This document shows positions 17,343 through 25,584 of a stretch of DNA of 64,000 nucleotides, in pieces (the first letter of the stretch is position 1; the number at the start of each line of letters is the position of its first letter). The notes under the pieces were generated by a model, which searched no databases, was not told the origin of the DNA, and worked only from the letters and a program-made list of their open reading frames with translations. The stretch lies in the NCBI GenBank assembly GCA_002345675.1, contig DDWL01000029.1, forward strand, positions 43,311 through 107,310, in the 5' to 3' direction. The position numbers and the translations under genes are program-made. The stretch comes from Bacteroidales bacterium UBA2287 (lineage in GTDB: Bacteria > Bacteroidota > Bacteroidia > Bacteroidales > Tenuifilaceae).

Positions 17343-19250
17343 ATGACTACCATTATTGATCTTTTTGAGAATAGCATAGAAAAGTACGCAAACAACCCTT
17401 ATATATGGGAGAAGATTGGCTCTTCGTATAGTGCTACTACATATAAGGAAACACATGCTGAGGTTAATACTTTAGCTGCAGGGCTAATAAAATTAGGGGT
17501 CGCGAAAAACGATAAAATATCCCTTCTGTCCGAAGGACGTAAACAATGGGTAATTAGCGAACTTGCCATTTTGTATGCAGGTGCAATTAATATCCCATTA
17601 TCAATAAAACTCGATGGCCCCGACCTTGTGTTTAGGATTGTTCACTCCGAAACTTCAGTTGTTTTTGTGTCGGCATCGCAAGCACCAAAAGTGCTTAACG
17701 TTAAGGATAAACTGCCAAATGTTAAATGGTACGTACTGCTCGATGAGCAGGAGGGGTATGCAAACGACGAGATACACATTTCGAAACTTTATGAAATGGG
17801 AACCGAATTGCTTAAAATAGAGCCCAAAGCAGTAAACGTTCGATCGTCAAAAGTACTACCTACCGATTTTGCTAACATAAGTTACACCTCGGGTACAACA
17901 GCCGACCCCAAAGGGGTAATTCTTTCGCACCGAAACTATACTGCAAATGTGGAGCAAGCGCTAACGTTAATGGATATTCCTGAGCATTATCGAACTCTTC
18001 TTATTCTTCCGCTCGACCATTGCTTTGCGCATGTTGCTGGAATATACTCGTTTATGGCAATGGGAGCAAGTATAGCCACTGTTCAGCAAGGTAAAACTCC
18101 GCTCGATACTTTAAAAAATATTCCTGTTAATATAAAGGAACTAAAACCAAATTTGCTCCTCAGCGTCCCTGCATTGGCTAAAAACTTTAAAAAGAATATT
18201 GAAGCAGGAATTAAGGCAAAAGGAGCGTTTACCGAAGGCCTCTTCAACTTTGCCATACGTTTATCGTACGCATACAATAAGGAGGGCTGGAATAAAGGAA
18301 AAGGTTTAACATTTCTATATAAACCACTGCTATGGCTGTTCGATAAAATTCTATTTGCGAAAATTAGGCTTGTTTTTGGTGGCGAAATGGACTTTTTTAT
18401 TGGTGGTGGTGCGCTTCTCGACATTGAACTGCAACGCTTCTTTTATGCCATAGGCATTCCAATGTTTCAGGGTTATGGCCTTTCGGAGGCAACCCCAATT
18501 ATTAGCTCTAACTCGCTAAAGCGTCACAAACTTGGATCGTCGGGTTACCTTGTAAAGTATCTCGAGCTGAAAATTTGTGATGAAAACGGAAACGAATTGC
18601 CCATAGGGCAAAAGGGCGAAATTGTGGTACGTGGCGAAAACGTAATGGTTGGCTACTGGAAAAATGACCGTGCCACAAGCGAAACCATTAAAAATGGATG
18701 GTTGCATACCGGCGATATGGGCTATTTGGATAACGATGGTTACTTGTACGTGCTGGGCAGGTTTAAAAGCCTATTAATAGCAAGCGATGGCGAAAAGTAT
18801 AGCCCCGAAGGCATTGAGGAAACCGTTGTTCAGCATTCGAAACTGATTGACCAAATAATTCTATATAACAACCAGAATAGCTACACAACTGCAATTATAG
18901 TTCCATCGAAAGAGGCACTTAAGCGATGCTTAACCGAAAAGCATATCGATGTTTCAAATCCAAATGCTTACCACGAAGCGATAAACTTAATTCAGCATGA
19001 AATTGCTAAGTATAAGTCTAGTGGCGAGTATGCCGATTTGTTCCCCGAGCGTTGGCTTCCAGCCTCATTTGCACTTGTCGACGAGGCATTTACTGAGCAA
19101 AATGGACTTGTAAACAGTACAATGAAAATTGTTAGGGGAAAGGTTGAACTGAAGTACAAAGAGCGAATTGAACATCTTTACACTCCCGAGGGTAAGAATG
19201 TTTTAAATGGCAAGAATTTAGAGGCAATTGAAAATATATTGAAAGGTTAA
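17343..19250 (+). CDS. AMP-dependent acyl-CoA synthetase (long-chain fatty acid-CoA ligase type)
   Basis: About 635 residues from the ATG at 17343; an upstream TTG at 17280 only adds a leader that does not look like the family N-terminus. It is an adenylate-forming enzyme that activates a carboxylic acid with ATP and CoA. Motifs: the P-loop YTSGTTADPKGVILSHRN, the acyl-adenylate site GYGLSEATPIIS, the ATP-binding GWLHTGDMGYLDNDGYL and the hinge GRFKSLLIASDGEKYSPEGIE. Its length and the large gap between P-loop and GYGLSEA agree with long-chain fatty-acyl CoA ligases (FadD15-like). It is followed after 30 bp by an M20 amidohydrolase on the same strand; no functional link is obvious. Confidence 0.93.
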   Translation: MTTIIDLFENSIEKYANNPYIWEKIGSSYSATTYKETHAEVNTLAAGLIKLGVAKNDKISLLSEGRKQWVISELAILYAGAINIPLSIKLDGPDLVFRIVHSETSVVFVSASQAPKVLNVKDKLPNVKWYVLLDEQEGYANDEIHISKLYEMGTELLKIEPKAVNVRSSKVLPTDFANISYTSGTTADPKGVILSHRNYTANVEQALTLMDIPEHYRTLLILPLDHCFAHVAGIYSFMAMGASIATVQQGKTPLDTLKNIPVNIKELKPNLLLSVPALAKNFKKNIEAGIKAKGAFTEGLFNFAIRLSYAYNKEGWNKGKGLTFLYKPLLWLFDKILFAKIRLVFGGEMDFFIGGGALLDIELQRFFYAIGIPMFQGYGLSEATPIISSNSLKRHKLGSSGYLVKYLELKICDENGNELPIGQKGEIVVRGENVMVGYWKNDRATSETIKNGWLHTGDMGYLDNDGYLYVLGRFKSLLIASDGEKYSPEGIEETVVQHSKLIDQIILYNNQNSYTTAIIVPSKEALKRCLTEKHIDVSNPNAYHEAINLIQHEIAKYKSSGEYADLFPERWLPASFALVDEAFTEQNGLVNSTMKIVRGKVELKYKERIEHLYTPEGKNVLNGKNLEAIENILKG

Positions 19251-19280
19251 AATCGAATACTCGAATTGCATCATCCCTTT

Positions 19281-20483
19281 ATGAATATGGAATTAAGCGA
19301 AAGAATAAAGCAACTTAGTATCGAATATAATTCTCGAATTATTGAGCTATACCAAGAGCTACATGCCAATCCCGAGCTCTCCTTTCAGGAGTACGGAACT
19401 GCGGCCAGGGTTTCAAGATTTCTCGATAAACTTGGAATTCCTTACGAGCAAGGTATTGCCGAAACTGGAGTTATTGGCATAATTCAAGGTGGTAAGCCTG
19501 GGCCTTTAATTGCCATACGAGCCGAACTCGATGCGCTTCCCGTTTACGAAAAAACCAACTTGGAATTTGCCAGTCGAGACGAGGGTGTAATGCATGCCTG
19601 TGGCCACGACCTGCATATGGCTAATTTGCTTGGAGCAGCCATGATTCTAAACGACCTTCGTGACGATATTTACGGCGGAGTTCTTTTGGTATTTCAGCCA
19701 GCCGAGGAATTGCTTCCAGGTGGGGCACTCGATATTATTCAGTCTGAATTTTTTCGCGACAATAAGCCCGATTTTATGATGGCCTTACACGTACTGCCCG
19801 AACTCGAAGCTGGTAAAGTTGGCTTTAGGCCGGGACCTTACATGGCTTCGGGCGATGAGCTATATATAAAGGTAAAGGGAAAAGGCGGCCATGCTGCACT
19901 TCGTAATACGTTAATCGACCCAATACTTATTGCTTCGCAAATTGTTATTGAACTTCAAAAAATTAACCAGCAGGGTGTCGAGCAGAATATTCCCACAGTA
20001 CTTTCAATAGGCAAGTTTATAGCCCAAGGCGCAACCAATATAATTCCCGATGAGGTTAACCTTGAGGGTACTTTTCGAACCATGAACGAGGAATGGCGCT
20101 ACATGGTTCACGAGCTAATTCGTTCAATTTCGGGAAGAATTGCCAACGAAATGGGAGGTGAGTGTGAGGTTGAAGTGGTTGGGGGTTACCCTTCGGTTGT
20201 TAACAATGTTAAACTTACCGAAATGGCAGCAAGTTTAGCAGCTACCTTTTTGGGAAACGATAAGGTAATAGAATTGCCACTCCGAATGACAACCGACGAT
20301 TTTGCCTACTACTCGCAAATTATTCCTTCGGTTTACTTTAGGGTTGGGGTGGGTTTTCCCAATTTACCCGAAGGTCGATTGCACAGCGGAACATTTGTTC
20401 CAAATGAAGATGCACTAGAAAATTCGGTTGCATTAACCGCTTGGTTAGCAATGAGTATACTTGCCCAAAAGGCTAATGAATAG
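19281..20483 (+). CDS. M20 family (M20D) amidohydrolase
   Basis: About 400 residues. Zinc-dependent amidohydrolase of the hippurate/N-acyl-amino-acid hydrolase group. The metal-binding signature HACGHDLHMANLLGAA, the catalytic Glu pair in PAEELLPGGA, and the dimerisation-domain start KGKGGHAALRN are present. The C-terminal His ligand lies in LHSGTFVPNEDALE. Starts at 19281 (MNMELSER) or 19287 are both plausible; the TTG at 19266 is less so. It probably cleaves acylated amino acids or peptides in the cytoplasm. It lies directly after the acyl-CoA synthetase gene and likely shares its transcript. Confidence 0.93.
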   Translation: MNMELSERIKQLSIEYNSRIIELYQELHANPELSFQEYGTAARVSRFLDKLGIPYEQGIAETGVIGIIQGGKPGPLIAIRAELDALPVYEKTNLEFASRDEGVMHACGHDLHMANLLGAAMILNDLRDDIYGGVLLVFQPAEELLPGGALDIIQSEFFRDNKPDFMMALHVLPELEAGKVGFRPGPYMASGDELYIKVKGKGGHAALRNTLIDPILIASQIVIELQKINQQGVEQNIPTVLSIGKFIAQGATNIIPDEVNLEGTFRTMNEEWRYMVHELIRSISGRIANEMGGECEVEVVGGYPSVVNNVKLTEMAASLAATFLGNDKVIELPLRMTTDDFAYYSQIIPSVYFRVGVGFPNLPEGRLHSGTFVPNEDALENSVALTAWLAMSILAQKANE

Positions 20484-20605
20484 TTGGTGGGTATTTATAA
20501 CGGATTTAAATTTGCGAAAAATGTTGTTTTTTATTTCTCAATTGAAGAATAGAGTATAAATTTGTAACGCATTCATGAATGAAGTTTAACTAAAATTAAT
20601 TTACA

Positions 20606-20773
20606 ATGGCTTACGTAATTAACGACGACTGCACCGCTTGCGGAACATGTATTGACGAGTGCCCCGTAGAGGCGATCGCTGAAGGTGATATCTATAAGAT
20701 TGATCCTGAAGTTTGCACCGACTGTGGTTCTTGCGCCGATGTTTGCCCAGTAGAGGCAATTCATCCAGCATAG
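20606..20773 (+). CDS. 2[4Fe-4S] ferredoxin
   Basis: A 55-residue bacterial ferredoxin, MAYVINDDCTACGTCIDECP onward, ending AIHPA. Two CxxCxxCxxxCP motifs (C9, C12, C15, C19 and C37, C40, C43, C47) bind two [4Fe-4S] clusters. It carries low-potential electrons in the cytoplasm and is the obvious partner for the aldehyde:ferredoxin oxidoreductase at 28-30 kb and possibly the Ehr-type complex at 33-43 kb. The gene ends 20 bp before a strong terminator. Confidence 0.96.
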   Translation: MAYVINDDCTACGTCIDECPVEAIAEGDIYKIDPEVCTDCGSCADVCPVEAIHPA

Positions 20774-20793
20774 TGGAAATATGCAATGTTACT

Positions 20794-20825
20794 AAATCCC
20801 AAGCCTTGCGCTTGGGATTTTTTTT
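20794..20825 (+). terminator. Rho-independent terminator after the ferredoxin gene
   Basis: AAATCCCAAG (20794-20803) pairs with CTTGGGATTT (20811-20820), followed by five more Ts. It lies between two convergent genes, ferredoxin and glycosyltransferase, and may serve both. Confidence 0.88.
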
Positions 20826-20829
20826 ATGG

Positions 20830-22101
20830 CTAAAGTGAAGGTTCCCAAAAAGTACTCTGCTGCTTTTGCCTAAAGGCAATTAGTAAGTCGGTTGTCGATT
20901 CCCCATTTGTTTCAATTCCAATTAATCTGCATAATCCTTTTGCCTCTTTTGCAATTGGTTGCCTCTCGAAGTACTTTTCGTGCGCAAAGTTCAAATATTT
21001 TAAAAGCGAAAAGGCGTCGAACCAAAGGTAAAACCGCTTCGTAAAGGCTTTAGCATTCGAAGTGTTACTGCGAATTTCGGTTAGCTTCTCCTCAAATCCG
21101 TTTACTTTTAAAAACGCTGCAAGGCTTGGATGCAAGGTCAAAAGGAAGTCTTGTGGTTCAATATTCGAGTCGACAAGTTGGTCAACTTTATCTAAAAAAG
21201 CTTTTAAAACCAACCACGACTCAATGCTATAGGTTGAAATGGGTATGTCGGGGTTTTCTAAATATTTACTCATTGCTCGTCCCGTACCAAAGGGTACACG
21301 AAGCGATGGCCGGGGCGATGGGTAAATGCAGGTTGAATTCAGCTCGGCAAAGTTGCCATTGGGAATAATTTTTTGGAGAAAGTAGAAATCTTCGCCTGCC
21401 TTTCGGCGGTTCATTCCCCCAAACTTCAGGTAAGTTTCTGCACTACAAGCCATACTCGACCCAATGGTTGCGTAGGAGTGAGGATGCCCAATAAACCTAC
21501 CCGCCTCAACGTAGTAGCGTAGGTGCAGCTCGTAGGCAGCAATTCCATCGTAAATAGCTGGTTCGTATTCGTTTCCCGCAATTGGATGCTTATAGTTAAC
21601 TGAACAGCCACTAGTGCAAGGTTTGTTTTGCCAAAGTTTTTCTAGTTCAACTAGGTAGTTTGGTTCGCAGGTCGAATCGGCATCGAAGCATGCAATTATT
21701 CCATTGGGGTTTTCAACTTGTAAAAAGCGCCATGCAGCCTCGTCCATTCCAATTTTTCGTGCTAACCCAACACCTGCTTGTTTGGGAACAAGGTTAGTTG
21801 CCATTATTGGGTAAAAACGAAACGTTTCGGAATTAGCTAATTCATTGGTCTTTAAAACTATTCTTTCCGATTCAGTAGCGTTTTCAATTACATTCAACTC
21901 GGCTCCCTGTGGATAATTTATTACCACAATAACTTCCACAGCACAGTTTGGTTTGCTGCAGGCAGCAATGGCATTGAGCGATTGCAATAAATTGGGTTCG
22001 TTATACGAAGGAATTACAACCGTTAATCCTAAATTTGGATTTGGTGCAACTTCGATTCGTTTTATAAAATCGGTATGCCGTTGAAAGTAGGGGTGTGGCA
22101 C
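20830..22101 (-). CDS. Family 2 glycosyltransferase
   Basis: About 424 residues with a GT-A fold N-terminal half: LTVVIPSYNEPNLLQSL (nucleotide-sugar binding) and IIACFDADSTCEPNYL with the acidic DxD-type motif, then GGMNRRKAGEDFYFLQK with the conserved ED acid base. A C-terminal part of about 150 residues has no family I recognise. No membrane segments, so it is cytoplasmic or peripheral. Start choice: the frame also opens at a TTG (22128), but that codon sits inside the terminator hairpin of the upstream OmpH gene, so the GTG at 22099-22101 is preferred; homologue alignment could shift this. The sugar and acceptor cannot be predicted. Confidence 0.85.
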   Translation of the reverse strand: MPHPYFQRHTDFIKRIEVAPNPNLGLTVVIPSYNEPNLLQSLNAIAACSKPNCAVEVIVVINYPQGAELNVIENATESERIVLKTNELANSETFRFYPIMATNLVPKQAGVGLARKIGMDEAAWRFLQVENPNGIIACFDADSTCEPNYLVELEKLWQNKPCTSGCSVNYKHPIAGNEYEPAIYDGIAAYELHLRYYVEAGRFIGHPHSYATIGSSMACSAETYLKFGGMNRRKAGEDFYFLQKIIPNGNFAELNSTCIYPSPRPSLRVPFGTGRAMSKYLENPDIPISTYSIESWLVLKAFLDKVDQLVDSNIEPQDFLLTLHPSLAAFLKVNGFEEKLTEIRSNTSNAKAFTKRFYLWFDAFSLLKYLNFAHEKYFERQPIAKEAKGLCRLIGIETNGESTTDLLIAFRQKQQSTFWEPSL

Positions 22102-22114
22102 TGAATATTGGATT

Positions 22115-22146
22115 GAAAAAAGCCCCAATCGAATGAGTGGGGCTTT
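22115..22146 (-). terminator. Terminator of the OmpH/Skp gene, overlapping the start region of the glycosyltransferase gene
   Basis: On the minus strand the stem AAAGCCCCA pairs with TGGGGCTTT around a 10-nt loop, followed by six Us. It is 20 bp downstream of the OmpH stop codon and reaches 14 bp before the preferred glycosyltransferase start. It may terminate or attenuate read-through into that gene. Confidence 0.8.
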
Positions 22147-22166
22147 AAAGTATGATTATTATATTA

Positions 22167-22790
22167 CTATTTCTTTTTCGCTGGGCGGGTAGCTATGTAC
22201 TTCTCGTTAATTCCTTTTAGCACTTCGTCGGTAATGTCAATTGCAGGGTGTCCGTAGAGTAATGGCCCACCAAAAGTGCTGCTAAGAATTACGTAGTAGC
22301 CTTTTTCTTTGTTATACTCTTCAAGAAAATCGGTTATTGTTTGCTGAATTTGGCGAAGCTTAACTTGCTCCTCTTCCCCAAACTGCATCCTAAGCTCATC
22401 GCGAAAGCGGTAAAGTTCCTGCTCTTTTGCAGCTAAACCTTCCTGCATTTGCTGAGCTTGCGAGCGAGTTACTAATCCCTTTTGAACTTTATCCTGAAAC
22501 GCTATCATTTCCTTTTCAAGTACTCGGGTGCGATTGTTCATTTCGCTTTCCATTTTTCGGCCCTTAACTTCGAGCTCTTGGCGCATATCGAAGTACATAT
22601 CGAAGTTATTGAGCACCGTGTCCATATTTACCCACGCAGCCGAAAATTCGGACGAAATTTTTGTGTCGCCTGCAATTTCATTGGCAACCAACTCGGGTTT
22701 CGAATCGGATTTACCTGTGAAATATAGCACGAAAAGTACCCCAATGGCAATAGCCAAAACAATGTTAACGATTATTGAAACGTTTTTCAT
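22167..22790 (-). CDS. OmpH/Skp-family periplasmic chaperone-like protein
   Basis: A 207-residue protein. An uncleaved or signal-anchor helix (IIVNIVLAIAIGVLFVLYF, residues 5-24) is followed by an Ala/Ser linker and a long Gln/Glu/Arg-rich coiled coil (about 60-160) that ends in YYVILSSTFGGPLLYG and DITDEVLKGINEKY, the hallmark of OmpH/Skp proteins. Skp homologues hold unfolded outer-membrane proteins in the periplasm. A TATATTTG element on the minus strand at 22840-22847 may be its promoter -7 box. Confidence 0.88.
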   Translation of the reverse strand: MKNVSIIVNIVLAIAIGVLFVLYFTGKSDSKPELVANEIAGDTKISSEFSAAWVNMDTVLNNFDMYFDMRQELEVKGRKMESEMNNRTRVLEKEMIAFQDKVQKGLVTRSQAQQMQEGLAAKEQELYRFRDELRMQFGEEEQVKLRQIQQTITDFLEEYNKEKGYYVILSSTFGGPLLYGHPAIDITDEVLKGINEKYIATRPAKKK

Positions 22791-22839
22791 CGATTATATT
22801 TTTAGAAGTTTCTAATGTATTCGTTTAAAAATAGCCCGA

Positions 22840-22847
22840 CAAATATA
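22840..22847 (-). promoter_or_regulatory. Possible -7 element for the OmpH gene
   Basis: CAAATATA on the plus strand reads TATATTTG on the minus strand, a TAnnTTTG match 50 bp before the ATG. No clear -33 TTTG accompanies it. Confidence 0.4.
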
Positions 22848-22951
22848 ACTTTTTTTTAAAAGGAGAAAACACGCAAGCGAAAAACATTGGGCTTTTTAAA
22901 TATAGTTTAGCTTTTATTTGTCCTTTAAAAGAAATTGTGTGCAGAATTATT

Positions 22952-23120
22952 CGACCCCGCTGGGGTCGGGATTTTATATGTGGAATTATTTCTATAGACA
23001 TATGACCCCGCTAGGGTTATTCGGCAGCGGGGGTAAAACTTAAAATGTACAATGTAAAATCGTGCGGCAAAGGAGGAAATTAAAATAGTCGGGGCGCGAC
23101 TTAAAGTCGCACTCCGACTA
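22952..23120. repeat. Cluster of palindromic intergenic repeats
   Basis: The 344-bp gap between OmpH and the aldose epimerase contains CGACCCCGCTGGGGTCG at 22952-22968, a decayed copy GACCCCGCTAGGGTT at about 23004-23018, and a perfect-ended hairpin TAGTCGG...GCGACTT-A-AAGTCGC...CCGACTA at 23086-23120. No open frame runs through it. The last hairpin lies 15 bp beyond the epimerase stop codon and could act as a processing or terminating structure. Confidence 0.7.
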
Positions 23121-23134
23121 TACTTAAATAGGAA

Positions 23135-24184
23135 TTATGGTAAACTATGTAAAACTGAAAAAACCATTCGGGAGTTTTGGTGGTAAGTTTCGTTTGGTTT
23201 TAGTAGTGTTGATAGGAACTGGGGTAGATTTGGCGAATCGGGAAAATGCTGCGTTTCGAGGCAAATGGCCGAGTGCCTTGTGTAAATTGTTCCGTTGTGA
23301 CCTATAACGCTGCCGTCGAGCGAGTTTCCAGTGTAAACCTGAATTCCAGGCTGCGTGCAGTATACTTCGAGTTTTCGACCTGAACTTTTACATTCTAGAG
23401 TTGCAGCAGGGCTATTTTTTGTCTCAGCATTTTCAAGTGCAAAGCAATGGTCAATTCCACCTTCAATTTGGTTAAGCGATTCGCCAACCATTTTCGGTTT
23501 TGTAAAATCGAAAGGTGTTCCAATTACACTCCTTAGTTCGCCTGTGGGAATTTGTGTTTGGTCGGTAGGCAGATAAGTCAAAGCTTTTAGCTGGAGCGTG
23601 TGGTCTTCAATGCTTCTTTTAAAGCCGTTAAGGTTAAAGTAGCAGTGGTTGGTTAGGTTAACGTGTGTTGCTTTGTCGGTTTTAGCTTTAAAGTCGATAA
23701 TTATTTCGTTTTTATGGGTTATGGTGTAGGTTACCGAAACATTTAAGTTTCCGGGGTAACCCTCTTCAAGATGGGGTGATGTGTAGGTAAATTCTATGCC
23801 TATTTCCTTTTCGTATTGTTTTACTATGTAATTCCATAGTTTACTATGAAAACCATTATTCCCACCATGAAGGTGGTTTACCCCGTTATTCAATGGTAGC
23901 TTGTATTCGGTTTTATCAATTGTAAATCGACCTTTTGCTATTCGATTGGCAAACCTACCAACGGTAACCCCAAAGTGCGGATGCCCTTTTAAGTACTGAT
24001 TTAGAGTTGAAAAACCAGCGGTTATTTCTTCGAGAGTTCCGTATTTATTGGCTGTTTGGATTGATGTAACACATGCTCCAAAGTTGGTGATTTTTAAAAT
24101 CATCCCATTTTGTGTGTCGACTGTAAACAGCATTGCATTACTTCCGTTGGGCATTTGCCCAAAAATGGTTTCGGTAAAAATCAT
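23135..24184 (-). CDS. galM: Aldose 1-epimerase (galactose mutarotase)
   Basis: A 349-residue beta-sandwich enzyme that interconverts alpha and beta anomers of aldohexoses such as galactose. Family motifs: GVTVGRFANRIAKGRF with the substrate-binding Asn/Arg, NNGVNHLHGG with the first catalytic-region His, THVNLTNHCYFNL with the catalytic acid His, and ETQHFPDSPNLPQF with the catalytic Glu. Length is as expected. No signal peptide, so cytoplasmic. The gene stands alone; no galactose operon partners are nearby. Confidence 0.94.
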   Translation of the reverse strand: MIFTETIFGQMPNGSNAMLFTVDTQNGMILKITNFGACVTSIQTANKYGTLEEITAGFSTLNQYLKGHPHFGVTVGRFANRIAKGRFTIDKTEYKLPLNNGVNHLHGGNNGFHSKLWNYIVKQYEKEIGIEFTYTSPHLEEGYPGNLNVSVTYTITHKNEIIIDFKAKTDKATHVNLTNHCYFNLNGFKRSIEDHTLQLKALTYLPTDQTQIPTGELRSVIGTPFDFTKPKMVGESLNQIEGGIDHCFALENAETKNSPAATLECKSSGRKLEVYCTQPGIQVYTGNSLDGSVIGHNGTIYTRHSAICLETQHFPDSPNLPQFLSTLLKPNETYHQNSRMVFSVLHSLP

Positions 24185-24260
24185 AATTTAAATCGAATAA
24201 CCCTATTCTTTATTGTAACTCCCATTACGAAATAGCCCGAAACGGGCAATTCAACTCCGT

Positions 24261-24318
24261 TTCCGATATCTATCGGAACCTAATATCAGTCCGCACCTGC
24301 CAGCAACAGGCAGGTTTG
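24261..24318. repeat. Short palindromes upstream of galM
   Basis: TTCCGATATCTATCGGAA at 24261-24278 resembles the CCCGATAACTATCGGG palindrome found at 25412, 59745 and 62292, and CCTGCCAGCAACAGGCAGG at about 24296-24314 is a second hairpin. Confidence 0.6.
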
Positions 24319-24340
24319 CTACACCCTTTGATAGCATGAG

Positions 24341-25324
24341 TTAATTCTTCTTATTAATCAAATTTACAATTACTTTAATCATGGTGTCCTTTTCTTCAGG
24401 CTTACTTACAGCAATCATAAGTGTTAATGCAACTAAAGCATTATCAGCAATTCTTTTTTTCCCAAAACCATTTAAAAGAATTTCATTTTTTTCAAGGAAA
24501 TACAGAAATAAAAATGCTGCAATTCTTTTATTACCATCAGTGAAAGAATGGTTTTTTGTAATAAAATATAAAAGGTTTGCTGCTTTTTCTTCAATGCTTG
24601 GATAAAGGTCAACTCCATCAAAAGTTTGATAAATTGTTGAAATAGAACTCTTGAGCGATTCATCTTTTTCATTACCAAACAAGGGGCTATTTCCATATAT
24701 TATCTTTACAGCTTGAATTTGTCTAACAACCTCATTATATGTTAATTGATATATTTCTTTGCCAGATGTTTCGGTTATCTCTAATGTCTGATAATCGTAT
24801 TTGTCTAATATGTCAAGAGCATAAGCATAATCTGAAATTATTTTTAGTAATCCAATTCCTTCGCTCTTAGTAATTTCTTTGTATTCAAGAACATTTGCTA
24901 ACATCTTAACTGATTGCTGTAATTCTTTAAGTTGCTCTGCTTGTTGTGATATTCTTCTTTCGTTAATACTGTAGCCTTTTATTAAGTATTCTTTTAGAAT
25001 ACGATTAGCCCAAATTCTAAATTGAGTTCCTCTCTGGCTTTTAATTCTATAGCCTACAGATATTATAACATCAAGGTTGTAAAAATCTACTTGATATACT
25101 TTCCCATCTTTTGCAGTTGTTGCATTTTTTGCAACAACTGCATTTTTATCAAGTTCTTTTTCTTTAAAAATATTTGAAATATGTCTGGAAATTACAGATT
25201 TATCTTTTTGAAAAAGGTCAGTTAATTGATTTAAGTTTAGCCAAACTGTTTCATCTTCTAACCTAACTGAGATTTCAGGTATTCCTTTATCTATCTGGTA
25301 TATTTCTATTTGCGAGTTAGTCAT
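24341..25324 (-). CDS. RhuM-family protein fused to a Fic/Doc domain
   Basis: A 327-residue protein of the virulence RhuM group. The N-terminal part (KDKSVISRHISNIFKE, GYRIKSQRGTQFRIWANRIL) is the RhuM/KilA-like DNA- or protein-binding region. A coiled linker (QQAEQLKELQQSVKML) leads to a Fic/Doc fold with H259-S-F-T-D-G-N-K-R267, matching the catalytic HxFx(D/N)GNxR core in its Doc-like K form. It probably transfers AMP or phosphate to a target protein. It is A+T richer than neighbours and nearly free of TCG codons, pointing to transfer. A TATATTTG on the minus strand lies just upstream (25336-25343). No separate antitoxin is visible. Confidence 0.87.
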   Translation of the reverse strand: MTNSQIEIYQIDKGIPEISVRLEDETVWLNLNQLTDLFQKDKSVISRHISNIFKEKELDKNAVVAKNATTAKDGKVYQVDFYNLDVIISVGYRIKSQRGTQFRIWANRILKEYLIKGYSINERRISQQAEQLKELQQSVKMLANVLEYKEITKSEGIGLLKIISDYAYALDILDKYDYQTLEITETSGKEIYQLTYNEVVRQIQAVKIIYGNSPLFGNEKDESLKSSISTIYQTFDGVDLYPSIEEKAANLLYFITKNHSFTDGNKRIAAFLFLYFLEKNEILLNGFGKKRIADNALVALTLMIAVSKPEEKDTMIKVIVNLINKKN

Positions 25325-25335
25325 AGATTTTTCTT

Positions 25336-25343
25336 CAAATATA
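25336..25343 (-). promoter_or_regulatory. Possible -7 element for the RhuM-Fic gene
   Basis: TATATTTG on the minus strand, 12 bp upstream of the ATG. Matches TAnnTTTG; no -33 box found. Confidence 0.35.
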
Positions 25344-25411
25344 TTTAATACATCGAAGTTTAGGAGTGTTTAATGCATGCTAACCACTCAACATTAAACC
25401 TCCGATAGTTT

Positions 25412-25570
25412 CCCGATAACTATTGGGAGGGGCAACATCCAACATCTAACATCTAACATCCAACAACCAACAACCAACAACCAACAACCAACAACCAACA
25501 ACCAACAACCAACAACCAACAACCAACAACCAACAACCAACAACCAACAACCAACCAACAACCAACATCC
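25412..25570. repeat. CCCGATAACTATTGGG palindrome plus a long 7-bp-period tandem repeat
   Basis: A 16-bp palindrome at about 25412-25427 is followed, from 25433 to about 25570, by AACATCC/AACATCT heptamers and then around 15 copies of AACAACC with one phase slip near 25555. The minus-strand frame through it (25394-25588) is just the repeat read as protein (Cys-Trp-Leu-Leu-Val...) and is not a gene. Confidence 0.9.
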
Positions 25571-25584
25571 AATAATAATACCCA

